Of a DNA stretch of 64,000 bases, positions 35,124 through 43,339 are shown one piece after another. Both the position numbers and the translations under genes were made by a program. A model generated the notes under the pieces. The model made no database searches and was not told where the DNA came from. It was given only the letters and a program-made list of their open reading frames with translations. Within the stretch, counting starts at the first letter, position 1. Each line of letters opens with the position of its first letter. The stretch is from positions 1,364,001 through 1,428,000 of the forward strand of contig NZ_SNYI01000001.1 in the NCBI RefSeq assembly GCF_004362865.1. The letters run 5' to 3'. Source of the stretch: Zeaxanthinibacter enoshimensis (GTDB taxonomy: Bacteria > Bacteroidota > Bacteroidia > Flavobacteriales > Flavobacteriaceae).

Positions 35124-37496
35124 TCAGGATTCAAGTTTTTTTATACCTAGAGACAGAAGATATAGGTAGGTTTGATCATAGAATCTAATTGGCCGAGTAT
35201 TATCAATAGTTGAGCCTTCAGGGATATAGAGAACCATTCCCTGCCTCGCTCGTGTTAATAGTACTCGATAAGTATTTAGAAGATATTTTTTATCGTTTAC
35301 TTTTTTCATTTGCCTCCAGGCTGTGCCGCTAAATTTTTGATACACCCATTTCCCCTGATCTTTATATAAATCAGCCCCCCATGTTACAATGCTCCAGTCT
35401 ATCTCTAACCCTTGAATATCGAATTCAGTGGCGACCTCTTCAAGGAAGTATGAAGATCTAATATCCTCTTGTTCATTTAAAAACCAATTTGGGGCATCCA
35501 CTTTGTTCTTAACATCAATGCCTATTGCCCTTAATCGTCGAGCTCCCGATGATGCGAGAAGTCCATAGCGTTCTGTGCCCTTGGATTTTCCTCTTATCCA
35601 TTCTTTTGCGCTACCTAGATCGCGTGTTAAGTAAATAGGATATTGATCTTTAATTTCTTGATAGAGCTTCTTACTTTGAGCTATTTCTAGATCTAATAAG
35701 GCTTCAATAAATGCTGATAATTTCTCAGAACGAAAAGATCGAATTGATACCGCCAGGTGTAAGTCGGTTTTTGGTTTCGCGGTTTCTTTGAGCCATTGTT
35801 TTAGAACGGCATCTTGAAGATAGTTTTTATTTTCTATGATTTTTTCAGAATAATAAACATTCCAATCAGGGAATTTCAATCTAAGAGCATTAATCCATTC
35901 TTCGAGACCTGCTTCCCCGGTGTTGATCTCTTGTCCGCCTCCTATAAGGCAGATGATGTTGCACCAAGATTCATGGCGATCCATGACATCAATTAAAAAT
36001 TCTGGTTCCGATTGGTCGAAATTATCTATTCCTTTTTTCCGCTTCATGAATGAAGCAGCTTGATCCTTATTCCAGGCTCTTTGAGCTTCATCAAAGACCA
36101 CAACCCTCTCAGTGGGTGCTAATGGTTGTTTTAGGTATTCATCTCGGAAATGATGAATATTCTGAATGAAAGCATTGGTTTTTCTACTTGTATCTTTTTT
36201 GGAAATACGGTTCCCAGAATACTTTGATGTTTCTACTACATCCCTAGCCAAGGCCTCTCGGAGGACTTGTACCAGGGGACCGTTTCCTGAAAGAAAAACA
36301 GCATGCTCTTCTTCATCAATTTTCATTCGCTCGTTAGCGATATTCAATCCTGCTAAAGTTTTACCTGCACCAGGAACTCCTGTGACAAAGCAAATCGACT
36401 TACTCCCACTGCATTTGCTATTTACTATGATGCTGTTTAAGCAGTTTGCGGTTTTAGTGAGATTGATGGCTCCGGCATCGGACCTTGAAATTTCCTGCAC
36501 CTTATGGCCCTTATATAAAGCCTGTGCTGCTTCTACTATAGTAGGTGTAGGCTTATATATTGCTTGTTCCCAATCCCAACCATTCAATATTATTCCATTG
36601 CTTTGATTAAGAACTTCCTGAAGATGTTTCCGAAGAGATGTAGAATTTGTACATATAGGATGCTCTAACTTCTCTGCTAATTTATAAGATTGTGTAAAAT
36701 TGTTTTCAGCTTTGGTAGAAATAAGGACAGGCATTAATCGAGCATGATGGCTTCCTTGGTGAAAATTTTTCAAATCTAAAGCATAATCAATTACTTGATT
36801 TTTAGCATGTTGCTTAAATAGTGAATCGCCAACTTTGAATTCAAGAACAAAAATAAGCTCGTTAATAATAAGGATGTTATCCACTCGTTTCCCCATTCGG
36901 GGTATGGCAAATTCGAAGAATAAAAATCCCTCTAATCCAATAAGAGCCTGCTTTAGAATATCAATTTGCTGTTGCCATGCATTTCTCTGTTGGTCAATTA
37001 GCTGAGTGTTATTATGAAGACTCACCAATCGTCCAAGAATCCGTTCTTTATGGTCCGACAAAAATCCTGAAATGGTATTAGAATAATATGAACGGGTACT
37101 CTGCCTATTTTGATTTATCAGTTTCTGGGCAATAGTTATATCCGCTTCTGCAAGTTGATAATCGAGGAGATTTTCAAGTTGAACCCATTTTAATTCCTCA
37201 TGTTCTTTATTAACTATATCTCCATCTATATCAGTTATCAAATACGAAAGAAGCCGAATTGTTTTCTCAGGATATTCATGAACATGTTCAGAAAAGAAAG
37301 ATTGAATTGTTACACGCACATCTAACTCTTCCTGTAACTCTCTAATCAGTGTATCTTCAGCGGATTCACCTCTTTGAACTTTACCGCCTGGAAATTCCCA
37401 GAGGCCACCTAGGTGCTTGTGTATATTTCTTTTAGCGATTAAGACTTTTTTCCCCCGGATTATAATACCCGCTGAAACGTTTATAATTGGATTCAA
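35124..37496 (-). CDS. Nudix-PD-(D/E)XK-DUF2075 fusion ATPase
   Basis: A 790-aa three-part protein. Residues 1-125 are a MutT-like Nudix domain with the box G38-x5-E44-x7-R52-E53-x2-E56-E57. Residues about 155-290 look like a PD-(D/E)XK nuclease (RVDNILI with Asp206, VLEFKVG with Glu219 and Lys221). From about 355 there is a DUF2075 P-loop domain: Walker A VTGVPGAGKT, Walker B VVVFDEAQRAW, and an SF1-like end (LLTRARQGMVLYIP). The start is TTG at 37496; there is no suitable ATG. It lies on the same strand as the RecD2-like gene, 0.5 kb upstream of it. Nudix hydrolysis of a nucleotide signal coupled to DNA attack is an inference from the architecture. Confidence 0.8.
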   Translation of the reverse strand: MNPIINVSAGIIIRGKKVLIAKRNIHKHLGGLWEFPGGKVQRGESAEDTLIRELQEELDVRVTIQSFFSEHVHEYPEKTIRLLSYLITDIDGDIVNKEHEELKWVQLENLLDYQLAEADITIAQKLINQNRQSTRSYYSNTISGFLSDHKERILGRLVSLHNNTQLIDQQRNAWQQQIDILKQALIGLEGFLFFEFAIPRMGKRVDNILIINELIFVLEFKVGDSLFKQHAKNQVIDYALDLKNFHQGSHHARLMPVLISTKAENNFTQSYKLAEKLEHPICTNSTSLRKHLQEVLNQSNGIILNGWDWEQAIYKPTPTIVEAAQALYKGHKVQEISRSDAGAINLTKTANCLNSIIVNSKCSGSKSICFVTGVPGAGKTLAGLNIANERMKIDEEEHAVFLSGNGPLVQVLREALARDVVETSKYSGNRISKKDTSRKTNAFIQNIHHFRDEYLKQPLAPTERVVVFDEAQRAWNKDQAASFMKRKKGIDNFDQSEPEFLIDVMDRHESWCNIICLIGGGQEINTGEAGLEEWINALRLKFPDWNVYYSEKIIENKNYLQDAVLKQWLKETAKPKTDLHLAVSIRSFRSEKLSAFIEALLDLEIAQSKKLYQEIKDQYPIYLTRDLGSAKEWIRGKSKGTERYGLLASSGARRLRAIGIDVKNKVDAPNWFLNEQEDIRSSYFLEEVATEFDIQGLEIDWSIVTWGADLYKDQGKWVYQKFSGTAWRQMKKVNDKKYLLNTYRVLLTRARQGMVLYIPEGSTIDNTRPIRFYDQTYLYLLSLGIKKLES

Positions 37497-37698
37497 AATA
37501 TGTGGAAATGCTTTTATACGGTTAAAGTCAACATGTTTATATAGAGGGGATGAGAATTTATACAGATATACTTCAATTAGAATTCACTCCTCATAACAAG
37601 AATATTGTATGAATATTGGAAAGGTGAAAATATAAGCAGAGGCTAAATAAATATCTTAAGTTTCCTAATGCATATTAGAGGATTAATTATATCAGAAT

Positions 37699-38292
37699 TT
37701 AACCTCTGGTTTTGGTTTTTAAGTATTCAATTATTTCTGTTCGATCTAATTGTTCTGCCAATTCCAAAAAGTTTTGTCCATTTTTATTTTTACTATATAA
37801 TCTAGGAAGTAATAATCCTCCTTTGGCAACATCCAGTTCGTAGAGTTCTTTAAATTCAATGAAATTATTACACATTATGGCGTTGAACATATGATCATTT
37901 ACAAAACAGCCAGTTTGCATTTTCCAAATATCGCCCGAATAATAATCATTTTCATAGGCTTGAACCTCGGAACCAGTTTTGCCTCCATAGCTTTGAATCA
38001 AGTCTTCCATTTCCTTCCTCACGCTGTAATCCAGGGGTGTTTTTTCTTTCTCGTTAAGGTCATTTATAATCCGATCCCACTTGAAACCATCTATTTTATT
38101 AGAATTTAATTCATCAGCCTTAAGTAACTTCTCTACCAAACTCAATAAATTTCTTCTTACTGCTAAATGAATAAGGTTATTACCATAATCATCTGTAAAA
38201 TCAAAAAGTATATCCCATTCCTTGACTTGATTAAAAATGGCTTCTTCATCTTCGGTTTCTAGAAGTTCAATTATTTTAATGTTGTAGTCCAT
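37699..38292 (-). CDS. Ankyrin-repeat protein
   Basis: A 197-aa cytoplasmic protein with no signal peptide. Ankyrin-like units are recognisable at residues about 35-60 (YGNNLIHLAVRRNLLSLVEKLL) and 170-195 (NGQNFLELAEQLDRTEIIEYL), with divergent ones between them (KTPLDYSVRKEMEDLI). The repeats suggest protein binding. No catalytic domain is visible. It stands alone on the minus strand in A+T-rich DNA, about 200 bp from the Nudix fusion gene. Its role is not predictable. Confidence 0.7.
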   Translation of the reverse strand: MDYNIKIIELLETEDEEAIFNQVKEWDILFDFTDDYGNNLIHLAVRRNLLSLVEKLLKADELNSNKIDGFKWDRIINDLNEKEKTPLDYSVRKEMEDLIQSYGGKTGSEVQAYENDYYSGDIWKMQTGCFVNDHMFNAIMCNNFIEFKELYELDVAKGGLLLPRLYSKNKNGQNFLELAEQLDRTEIIEYLKTKTRG

Positions 38293-38368
38293 TTTTTAAA
38301 TATGGCTTTTTGAATGAGATTGTCATTTTTACGATATAATTATATGGTCAAATTATTTGTTTTTAATT

Positions 38369-38734
38369 TCAATAATATCCTTTTCCTCTTATACAATGTC
38401 TTATACCGCCTCGCGGGTTATCCATATCTCCTCTATATCTTGGAATTACATGACAATGGAAATGCATTACAGTTTGACCGGCTGCTTCACCGCAATTCAT
38501 TCCAATATTGTACCCATCAGGTTCCTTTCCCTCCTCAATAATATCTTTTGCTATCTCCACTAAGGAAGTTAATTCTTTTTGTTCTTCTTTATTCAGAGCG
38601 AAATAATCGACTTTTTCTTTATTGGAAATGATAAGAATATGCCCTGGAGAGACCGGATATGAATCATAAATCAAAAAGAAGTGATGTCCTTTATAAAGAA
38701 TTTTATGATCAGGTATGTTTGAAAATACGCTCAT
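38369..38734 (-). CDS. HIT family protein
   Basis: A 121-aa histidine-triad protein with the catalytic motif H91-F-H93-C-H95-V-I near its C-terminus, of the usual Hint/HIT length. The family hydrolyses nucleoside phosphoramidates or dinucleotide phosphates, including adenylated intermediates. Its ATG shares a base with the TAA of the HNH gene (positions 38732-38736), so translation is coupled to it. This pairing, inside a defence island, suggests a joint function, for example nucleotide-conjugate removal next to DNA cleavage, but that is inference. Confidence 0.9.
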   Translation of the reverse strand: MSVFSNIPDHKILYKGHHFFLIYDSYPVSPGHILIISNKEKVDYFALNKEEQKELTSLVEIAKDIIEEGKEPDGYNIGMNCGEAAGQTVMHFHCHVIPRYRGDMDNPRGGIRHCIRGKGYY

Positions 38735-39759
38735 TAAAAAGTTCCTTTAAGTTCTATACTAGGCGACCAGGATATAATAGAATTTTCCTTAGCGAGGTCA
38801 TATTGTTTTTGAAGAAAAGCCCTTCTAGCCTCCTTAGTTCTTCCTGTTTGGTTAATAATTGTTTCGGCCAAGGGGTGTTTGGACATGATATAAAACTCAT
38901 TTCTGTTATACAATCTACTAAGGAACTTGATATTAGGTATTTTTGCACTTTTCTCTTTGTTAATGGCTGGATCAGCAAGTACCAGATTCCAAACACCATT
39001 AATGTTTGTTCCCGATTTAAAATGACTTTTCTTATTTATATGGGGTAAGAAATGATCCACTTCGCAAATGTCGTTGTTACAGTTATTTACTGAAATGTCT
39101 CGAAAGCTATAGAAGCATTTACCTTTTTGATAGCCATTTAATGAATCTCGCACTGAAGTAATATTTATTCTTCTCATGAAATTATTTTCAAGAAAAAATA
39201 AAGAAGACTCTTCATCATACTTAACTTCTAATAATTGCGGATTTATTTGAAGATTCCATGCAGTTTCTACCAACTGCCATCTTGCCTCAGTTTCTTGTTC
39301 GAAGTTTTGAAAGTGGAAGCTTTCCTGCAATTTAAGTAAATTATCAGTTATAATAATTCTCTTTTTTCCCTTAGAGAAATCCTTTTCGTAAAACAAGTTT
39401 GGCACTGGTCCACCATTTATATTTTGAAATGCATCAACAACATTAACAAAACCTAGTTTTTCTGTCTGAATTAGAAGCTGTGATTCATCAATTATTCCGT
39501 TATTAAAATCTCTGCAGTAATTCAGAAATCTACTTGAATTAGAATTTCCTTGTTTATCACATTGCTTTAAGTGCTCGGTAATGTTCTTAGAAAATGGTAT
39601 TGCGAGATCAGACAGGGTTATTGTTGTCCTCTCTTCATCTATTAATTCCAACAGGCTTTTCGCAAACGCAAATTTGTATGTGGCCGAATTTTTACCAAAA
39701 AGAATTAAAGCTCTCCATTGAGATTCTAAACTGGGGTCATTTAATTGAAATTCAGTCAT
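38734..39759 (-). CDS. HNH endonuclease
   Basis: A 341-aa protein. The C-terminal third has an HNH core: Cys232-E-V-D235-H236, then Asn258 in GVWNLVLADPAINKEK. Its spacing recalls the HNH nucleases found in bacterial defence and toxin loci. The first 200 residues are helical and unassigned. It is the first gene of a two-gene unit with the HIT protein. Upstream, 39760-39933, lies the first palindromic cassette junction. Confidence 0.8.
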   Translation of the reverse strand: MTEFQLNDPSLESQWRALILFGKNSATYKFAFAKSLLELIDEERTTITLSDLAIPFSKNITEHLKQCDKQGNSNSSRFLNYCRDFNNGIIDESQLLIQTEKLGFVNVVDAFQNINGGPVPNLFYEKDFSKGKKRIIITDNLLKLQESFHFQNFEQETEARWQLVETAWNLQINPQLLEVKYDEESSLFFLENNFMRRINITSVRDSLNGYQKGKCFYSFRDISVNNCNNDICEVDHFLPHINKKSHFKSGTNINGVWNLVLADPAINKEKSAKIPNIKFLSRLYNRNEFYIMSKHPLAETIINQTGRTKEARRAFLQKQYDLAKENSIISWSPSIELKGTF

Positions 39760-39837
39760 AGATTTCTATTGTACTTCAGCGGTCCCGAATAACTGTCAGT
39801 AATGGGTTAATATGCGTTATTTTTCGGTCTAGTATTG

Positions 39838-39929
39838 ACGTTAGCAATTCCGAGTGACTGTCTGCCGGCAGGCAGGGATACGGACGTAGTCGAATCCGCC
39901 GTAATTGCGGTTACACATTGTTGGGCATA
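39838..39929. repeat. Cassette junction A (imperfect palindrome)
   Basis: Imperfect inverted repeat (GCAATT..CG facing CG..AATTGC, then GACT/AGTC) ending in GTTGGGCATA (39920-39929), the left terminal repeat of the next cassette. A widespread Bacteroidota-type palindrome, CTGTCTGCCGGCAGGCAG, sits inside at 39858-39875. The left limit is uncertain; related symmetry reaches back to about 39786. Confidence 0.55.
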
Positions 39930-39933
39930 GTTT

Positions 39934-40284
39934 TTATTCCACTAAATCAAGGAAAATATAAATTTCCATAAGCCATTTTTTTTTAGCTCCGTGAACTCCT
40001 TGGCAATCATTATGATTCATTCCATAAGTTGGCTCATCTATATCTCGTTTGATTTGGTGAATTTCAATTCCAGAAACGGTATATGTATTTACGGTCGTAT
40101 TTCCCGCATCATCTGCCCAAGTTATATCTAAATTTTGTCCTTGCTTAAAACGACTAACTTCGTATTCACTTCCATTCTACTTTATATGCTCTAATGAATC
40201 CAAGTCGGCTGACGAAAAACAGTTGTCGTCTGAACAGTTAAATATAAATCTTGGATAGTATGGTAAAGAGCTTGCTTTTGTCAT
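39934..40284 (-). pseudogene. Hypothetical gene with in-frame TAG
   Basis: From the ATG at 40284 a 117-codon frame runs to the TAA at 39934-39936, broken by one TAG at 40177-40179. Before the stop: MTKASSLPYYPRFIFNCSDD and onward. After it: YEVSRFKQGQNLDITWADDA and more, ending in a sequence with HNDCQGVHGAKKKWLMEIYI. The product is unrecognised. The otherwise clean frame on both sides indicates recent inactivation, or else stop readthrough or a sequencing error. It shares cassette 1 with the HTH-like gene 12 bp upstream. Confidence 0.65.
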
Positions 40285-40296
40285 AGTTTGATTTTT

Positions 40297-40524
40297 TTAG
40301 TTTTTAGGAAGAACATACTCAGCCAATTTTACTCCTTTGGTCAATTCAGTCAAATATGATTTTGAAATTCTAGATTGTTCAATAATATCTTTCTTCGAGT
40401 AATTACTTTGTTTGATTTCGTTTGCGTATTTAATTCCAAACAAGTGTATCATAGCGACCGCATCTCCTTTCGGTGCGTTGTGATACATTTCACTGAGTTT
40501 TGTTCCTAATTCGTTTAAAGTCAT
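40297..40524 (-). CDS. Small HTH-like protein
   Basis: A 75-aa protein containing KGDAVAMIHLFGIKYANEI followed by a probable helix-turn-helix (SKKDIIEQSRISKSYLTEL). I recall similar short HTH-like proteins carried singly in Bacteroidota genomes. It could regulate its neighbour or be an antitoxin-like partner, but there is no direct evidence. It lies in cassette 1, immediately upstream of the interrupted gene. Confidence 0.65.
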   Translation of the reverse strand: MTLNELGTKLSEMYHNAPKGDAVAMIHLFGIKYANEIKQSNYSKKDIIEQSRISKSYLTELTKGVKLAEYVLPKN

Positions 40525-40563
40525 TTTTATATTTTTTTATTCAGTTTTGATTTTTGGACAAAT

Positions 40564-40705
40564 TATGCCCAACGTGTACGGGTATGCGCAGTAGCGGATT
40601 TCGTACACCGCGCCTATACAGGTTCAGATTTTAAATATAGAAGAAAATGCGATAAGAGGGAGAGGACTGGCTATTGCTTATGACCCGTTGTTAAGTGCTG
40701 GTTTC
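40564..40705. repeat. Cassette junction B (142-bp imperfect palindrome)
   Basis: Starts with TATGCCCAAC, the right end of cassette 1, and ends with TTAAGTGCTGGTTTC, the left end of cassette 2. The internal arms CGGGTATGCGCAGTAGC and GCTATTGCTTATGACCCG pair imperfectly. It contains the motif TATG-n3-AGT-n-GCG (40583-40596), shared with junctions C and D. Confidence 0.7.
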
Positions 40706-41365
40706 TAGTTCCGATATATCTTCATAAGATTTTAATACTTTAAATTCCCCTTCGAATAGGATCTCTACAATAGGTTCATTTGTCAGGTCCCCCTTCCAGT
40801 ATTTTTTAGCATTATTTTTGAACTCCTCGATTGAAAAATTCTGAAGTTCACAATAGTGTTCATCAGTTGTAAAAATCTTCCCTTTTTCTATTTGAACTTT
40901 ATAGATTCTACATTGGTCAGAATTTAAAATATCCCACCATTTTTTAAGATTATTTTTATTTGTAAGCCAAATTCCTTTTTTTCTTGAAGGTAGATTTGGG
41001 TCAAATTCGACTCGAGTTTTTTCAAATATTTCTTCTCTAATCCACTTTAAATATTGAAGATTAACCTTTGACAATTTATCTGTCAAGTCTTCAAATTCTC
41101 TGCAGTGATCAAGAAATTGAAAATGTTTTGTTTGATCATAATTACTAAAATCAGCGAATTTTTGGTCACAGTTTTCTTCACTTAGTTTTTTACTCGCCAC
41201 GGATAAGATATCCTGGTTTCTGATTCGTCTATTGAAATTATCATTTAAGCCAACTAAAATATCTCCAAAGAATGGATTATGTGAATTTAAATCAGTTTGA
41301 ATAATTTGATTCAAGGTCCACTCTTTATCTATTCTATTCAGTTTCTGAATGTGATAATATTCCAT
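40691..41365 (-). CDS. Hypothetical protein, possibly DUF2441-like
   Basis: A 224-aa soluble protein. The opening YYHIQKLNRIDKEWTLNQII and the N-PFF segment recall DUF2441, but I am not certain of this. A second conserved-looking block is QCRIYKVQIEKGKIFTTDEHYC near residues 150-170. Its stop codon (40691-40693) is the first triplet of the cassette 2 terminal repeat, so the gene fills the cassette exactly. No function is assigned. Confidence 0.65.
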   Translation of the reverse strand: MEYYHIQKLNRIDKEWTLNQIIQTDLNSHNPFFGDILVGLNDNFNRRIRNQDILSVASKKLSEENCDQKFADFSNYDQTKHFQFLDHCREFEDLTDKLSKVNLQYLKWIREEIFEKTRVEFDPNLPSRKKGIWLTNKNNLKKWWDILNSDQCRIYKVQIEKGKIFTTDEHYCELQNFSIEEFKNNAKKYWKGDLTNEPIVEILFEGEFKVLKSYEDISELETST

Positions 41366-41378
41366 TATGTATTTTTAT

Positions 41379-41522
41379 GAAACTAGCACCTAAGGGACTC
41401 GACTATGAGTAGTTGCGTGATTTAGCACTAACTTTTGCAAGTACACACCAAACTGAAAATCCGCGAGGATTTTCAGAAGTAAGAACAAGCAATTACTTTT
41501 AGCCGTGGTTGGCGTTAGTATT
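41379..41522. repeat. Cassette junction C (144-bp imperfect palindrome)
   Basis: Runs from GAAACTAGCACCTAA (41379-41393, right end of cassette 2) to GTTGGCGTTAGTATT (41508-41522, left end of cassette 3). The arms CGACTATGAGTAGTTGCGTG and CAAGCAATTACTTTTAGCCG pair at about 15 of 20 positions. A perfect 10-bp hairpin, arms 41453-41462 and 41467-41476 with a GCGA loop, sits in the middle. The shared motif TATG-n3-AGT is at 41404-41413. Confidence 0.75.
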
Positions 41523-42159
41523 ATTTTAATTTTTTTTCATAAATAAATTTTGAGTTTTCACCTATCTCATCTCTCATTGCTTTAATCAATTCCATTCTTT
41601 TTTCTTTTAAAACTTTTAGAGTTTCAAAATCTCGGTCAAAGTACATTTCTATTGAATTTATATCTTGGTTGTGAATGTCAGAACCTGTAAAAAGATTAGT
41701 TTGATAGTTTTTATTTAAAGCTTCTGAAAGAGGATTTAATAAAGAATCCACTTCTCCTTGAAAGTAAAGTTCAGATTCTTGTATTTTAGATGCTAATGTC
41801 ATAATCTGTTTGTGAAGTTCTAGGGATTTATTCTCAAAATTTTGTTGAAAATCTTCGGTTAAACCTTTTCCTCTGTTATAAGAAAGGCTTAGTTTAGACA
41901 TATATTTAGCGGATAAAAGCTTGTAGTGTTTAACTAGAGTTTGATTGGTCAAAATCCCTTCATTTATTTCATTCATTAATATTGTTTGCTTATCTACTAA
42001 TTCGATAAGCTTTTCTGTTTTTATCCTTTCTTTCCAATAATCTTGTTCATACGATAGTTGACTGTACATTAAAAAATAAGAACCTAACACAGTCAGAATA
42101 GAAGTTATTATTGCTGTTAAAATGATAATCTTTAATTCATTTTTTGTTTTCTTTTTCAT
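41521..42159 (-). CDS. Membrane-anchored coiled-coil protein of unknown function
   Basis: A 212-aa protein with a basic start (MKKKTKNELK) and one transmembrane helix at residues about 11-32, followed by a long, charged, probably coiled-coil domain with no Cys or known motif. The topology suggests an N-terminal anchor with the bulk outside the membrane. Its stop codon lies at the edge of the cassette 3 left repeat. No family recognised. Confidence 0.7.
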   Translation of the reverse strand: MKKKTKNELKIIILTAIITSILTVLGSYFLMYSQLSYEQDYWKERIKTEKLIELVDKQTILMNEINEGILTNQTLVKHYKLLSAKYMSKLSLSYNRGKGLTEDFQQNFENKSLELHKQIMTLASKIQESELYFQGEVDSLLNPLSEALNKNYQTNLFTGSDIHNQDINSIEMYFDRDFETLKVLKEKRMELIKAMRDEIGENSKFIYEKKLK

Positions 42160-42168
42160 TCTCGGCTT

Positions 42169-42314
42169 AATATTAATGCCAACGGCCCTGGCTATGGTTA
42201 GTGCTCGACGGGAAAGCCATTTTCTTGTTTGTCTACCGTAGGTTTGATTGATTATGATGTCTTCGTTTTTAAGCAGTCAATACGCATTTTCCGTAGCCAA
42301 TGTTGCCAAACGTA
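42169..42314. repeat. Cassette junction D (146-bp imperfect palindrome)
   Basis: Begins with AATATTAATGCCAAC (42169-42183), the right end of cassette 3, and ends with GTTGCCAAACGTA (42302-42314), the left end of cassette 4. The arms TGGCTATGGTTAGTGC and GCATTTTCCGTAGCCA pair at about 12 of 16 positions. The TATG-n3-AGT motif recurs at 42193-42202. Confidence 0.7.
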
Positions 42315-42318
42315 TTTT

Positions 42319-43329
42319 TTATTTCCATGTTTCACCTGCTAATTTTTCTGCCAACTCCATTGAGTTTTTTGCACCATGCTCTTTTGCTATAAAGCGAAAG
42401 TATTTTTTGCTTGAATAAAGTCCGCCATCAGAACTTTTTCTAAAATTTACTTCTACCGGATTCTGTAATAAAAAGACTTGTAGGTCTCTTTCTTGTATTT
42501 CTGATTTTCGGTAGTCAAATTGATTCAATCTATTTTTTGCTTCTTGTATTAAATCTTCACTTGGAGCGTCATTAAAGTTTTTCCAAACAACCCTTCCCGT
42601 TCGTCCACCTTGCTCAATAACAACCAATGCTTTAATCTCATGAATGAATTTTACATTTTTAGATTTATAACCTCCAAAAAATAGGGCTCTTCTATGTTTA
42701 TACTTACCACCAGTGTCAGGACACATGTAGACATCATGATTATGGACTTCATGAATTGTGCTAGCGCAGTTAACTATGTCTAACATGTATTTCCACGTAG
42801 GCAGATAATTGTTGCGTTCTAGAAAGGACCTAAACTCATCTAAAAATGCTTTGAAATTTTCAGTGGTCTCGACTGTTTCAAGTACTCCAATCAATGTTTC
42901 AAAAGAAATCGGGCAAAGTGTGATCCCATAACGATCATATGCTTCACTTATTTGGCTCTGAAATTTTTCTTCAGGGTTGTCAATCTCAAAATTACATAAG
43001 AGGAAAAGTACATTGTATGTAGTGTCATTTTTGAAACCTTTTAAGTGTCTATCAATTTGATTTTTGTAGAACCAATCAAACGTTTTAGTTTCAAAAAAAA
43101 TAGTAAACGATTTCTGTTCTATAACAATATCAGGCGTACTATCTTTTTTCTTAATCTGTTGTTTAAAAGAAGGACTTATCATAAAATCTTGAGAAGTCAG
43201 GTTTGATATCGCTTCTTCAAAACTTCTTGGATTTTCTTCGTAAAGTAGCTTTAGAACTACACCACAATGATTTGATAGAATGTTTTCTTTAGTACGATAA
43301 TCATTAAACAGACTAATCTCTTGTCCCAT
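42319..43329 (-). CDS. PD-(D/E)XK nuclease-like protein
   Basis: A 336-aa protein. An N-terminal nuclease-like core is visible as P66-D67-IVI followed by FFE80-T81-K82, the classic PD...ExK spacing, with upstream helices (SFEEAISNLTS) as in restriction-endonuclease folds. The C-terminal half (residues about 200-336) is unassigned. It fills cassette 4. A cassette-borne nuclease without a linked methylase would need either a restricted trigger or modified-DNA specificity (inference). Confidence 0.75.
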   Translation of the reverse strand: MGQEISLFNDYRTKENILSNHCGVVLKLLYEENPRSFEEAISNLTSQDFMISPSFKQQIKKKDSTPDIVIEQKSFTIFFETKTFDWFYKNQIDRHLKGFKNDTTYNVLFLLCNFEIDNPEEKFQSQISEAYDRYGITLCPISFETLIGVLETVETTENFKAFLDEFRSFLERNNYLPTWKYMLDIVNCASTIHEVHNHDVYMCPDTGGKYKHRRALFFGGYKSKNVKFIHEIKALVVIEQGGRTGRVVWKNFNDAPSEDLIQEAKNRLNQFDYRKSEIQERDLQVFLLQNPVEVNFRKSSDGGLYSSKKYFRFIAKEHGAKNSMELAEKLAGETWK

Positions 43330-43339
43330 AGTTCTATTT

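Noticed and set aside
38300-39850. HNH/HIT pair as a fifth cassette
   Set aside because: Junction A lies on its right, but no inverted partner could be found left of the HIT gene or the ankyrin gene.
39858-39875. CTGCCTGCCGGCAGGCAG-type palindrome as a cassette-specific signal
   Set aside because: Similar palindromes are common in many Bacteroidota genomes, so I treat it as an independent repeat that landed inside junction A.
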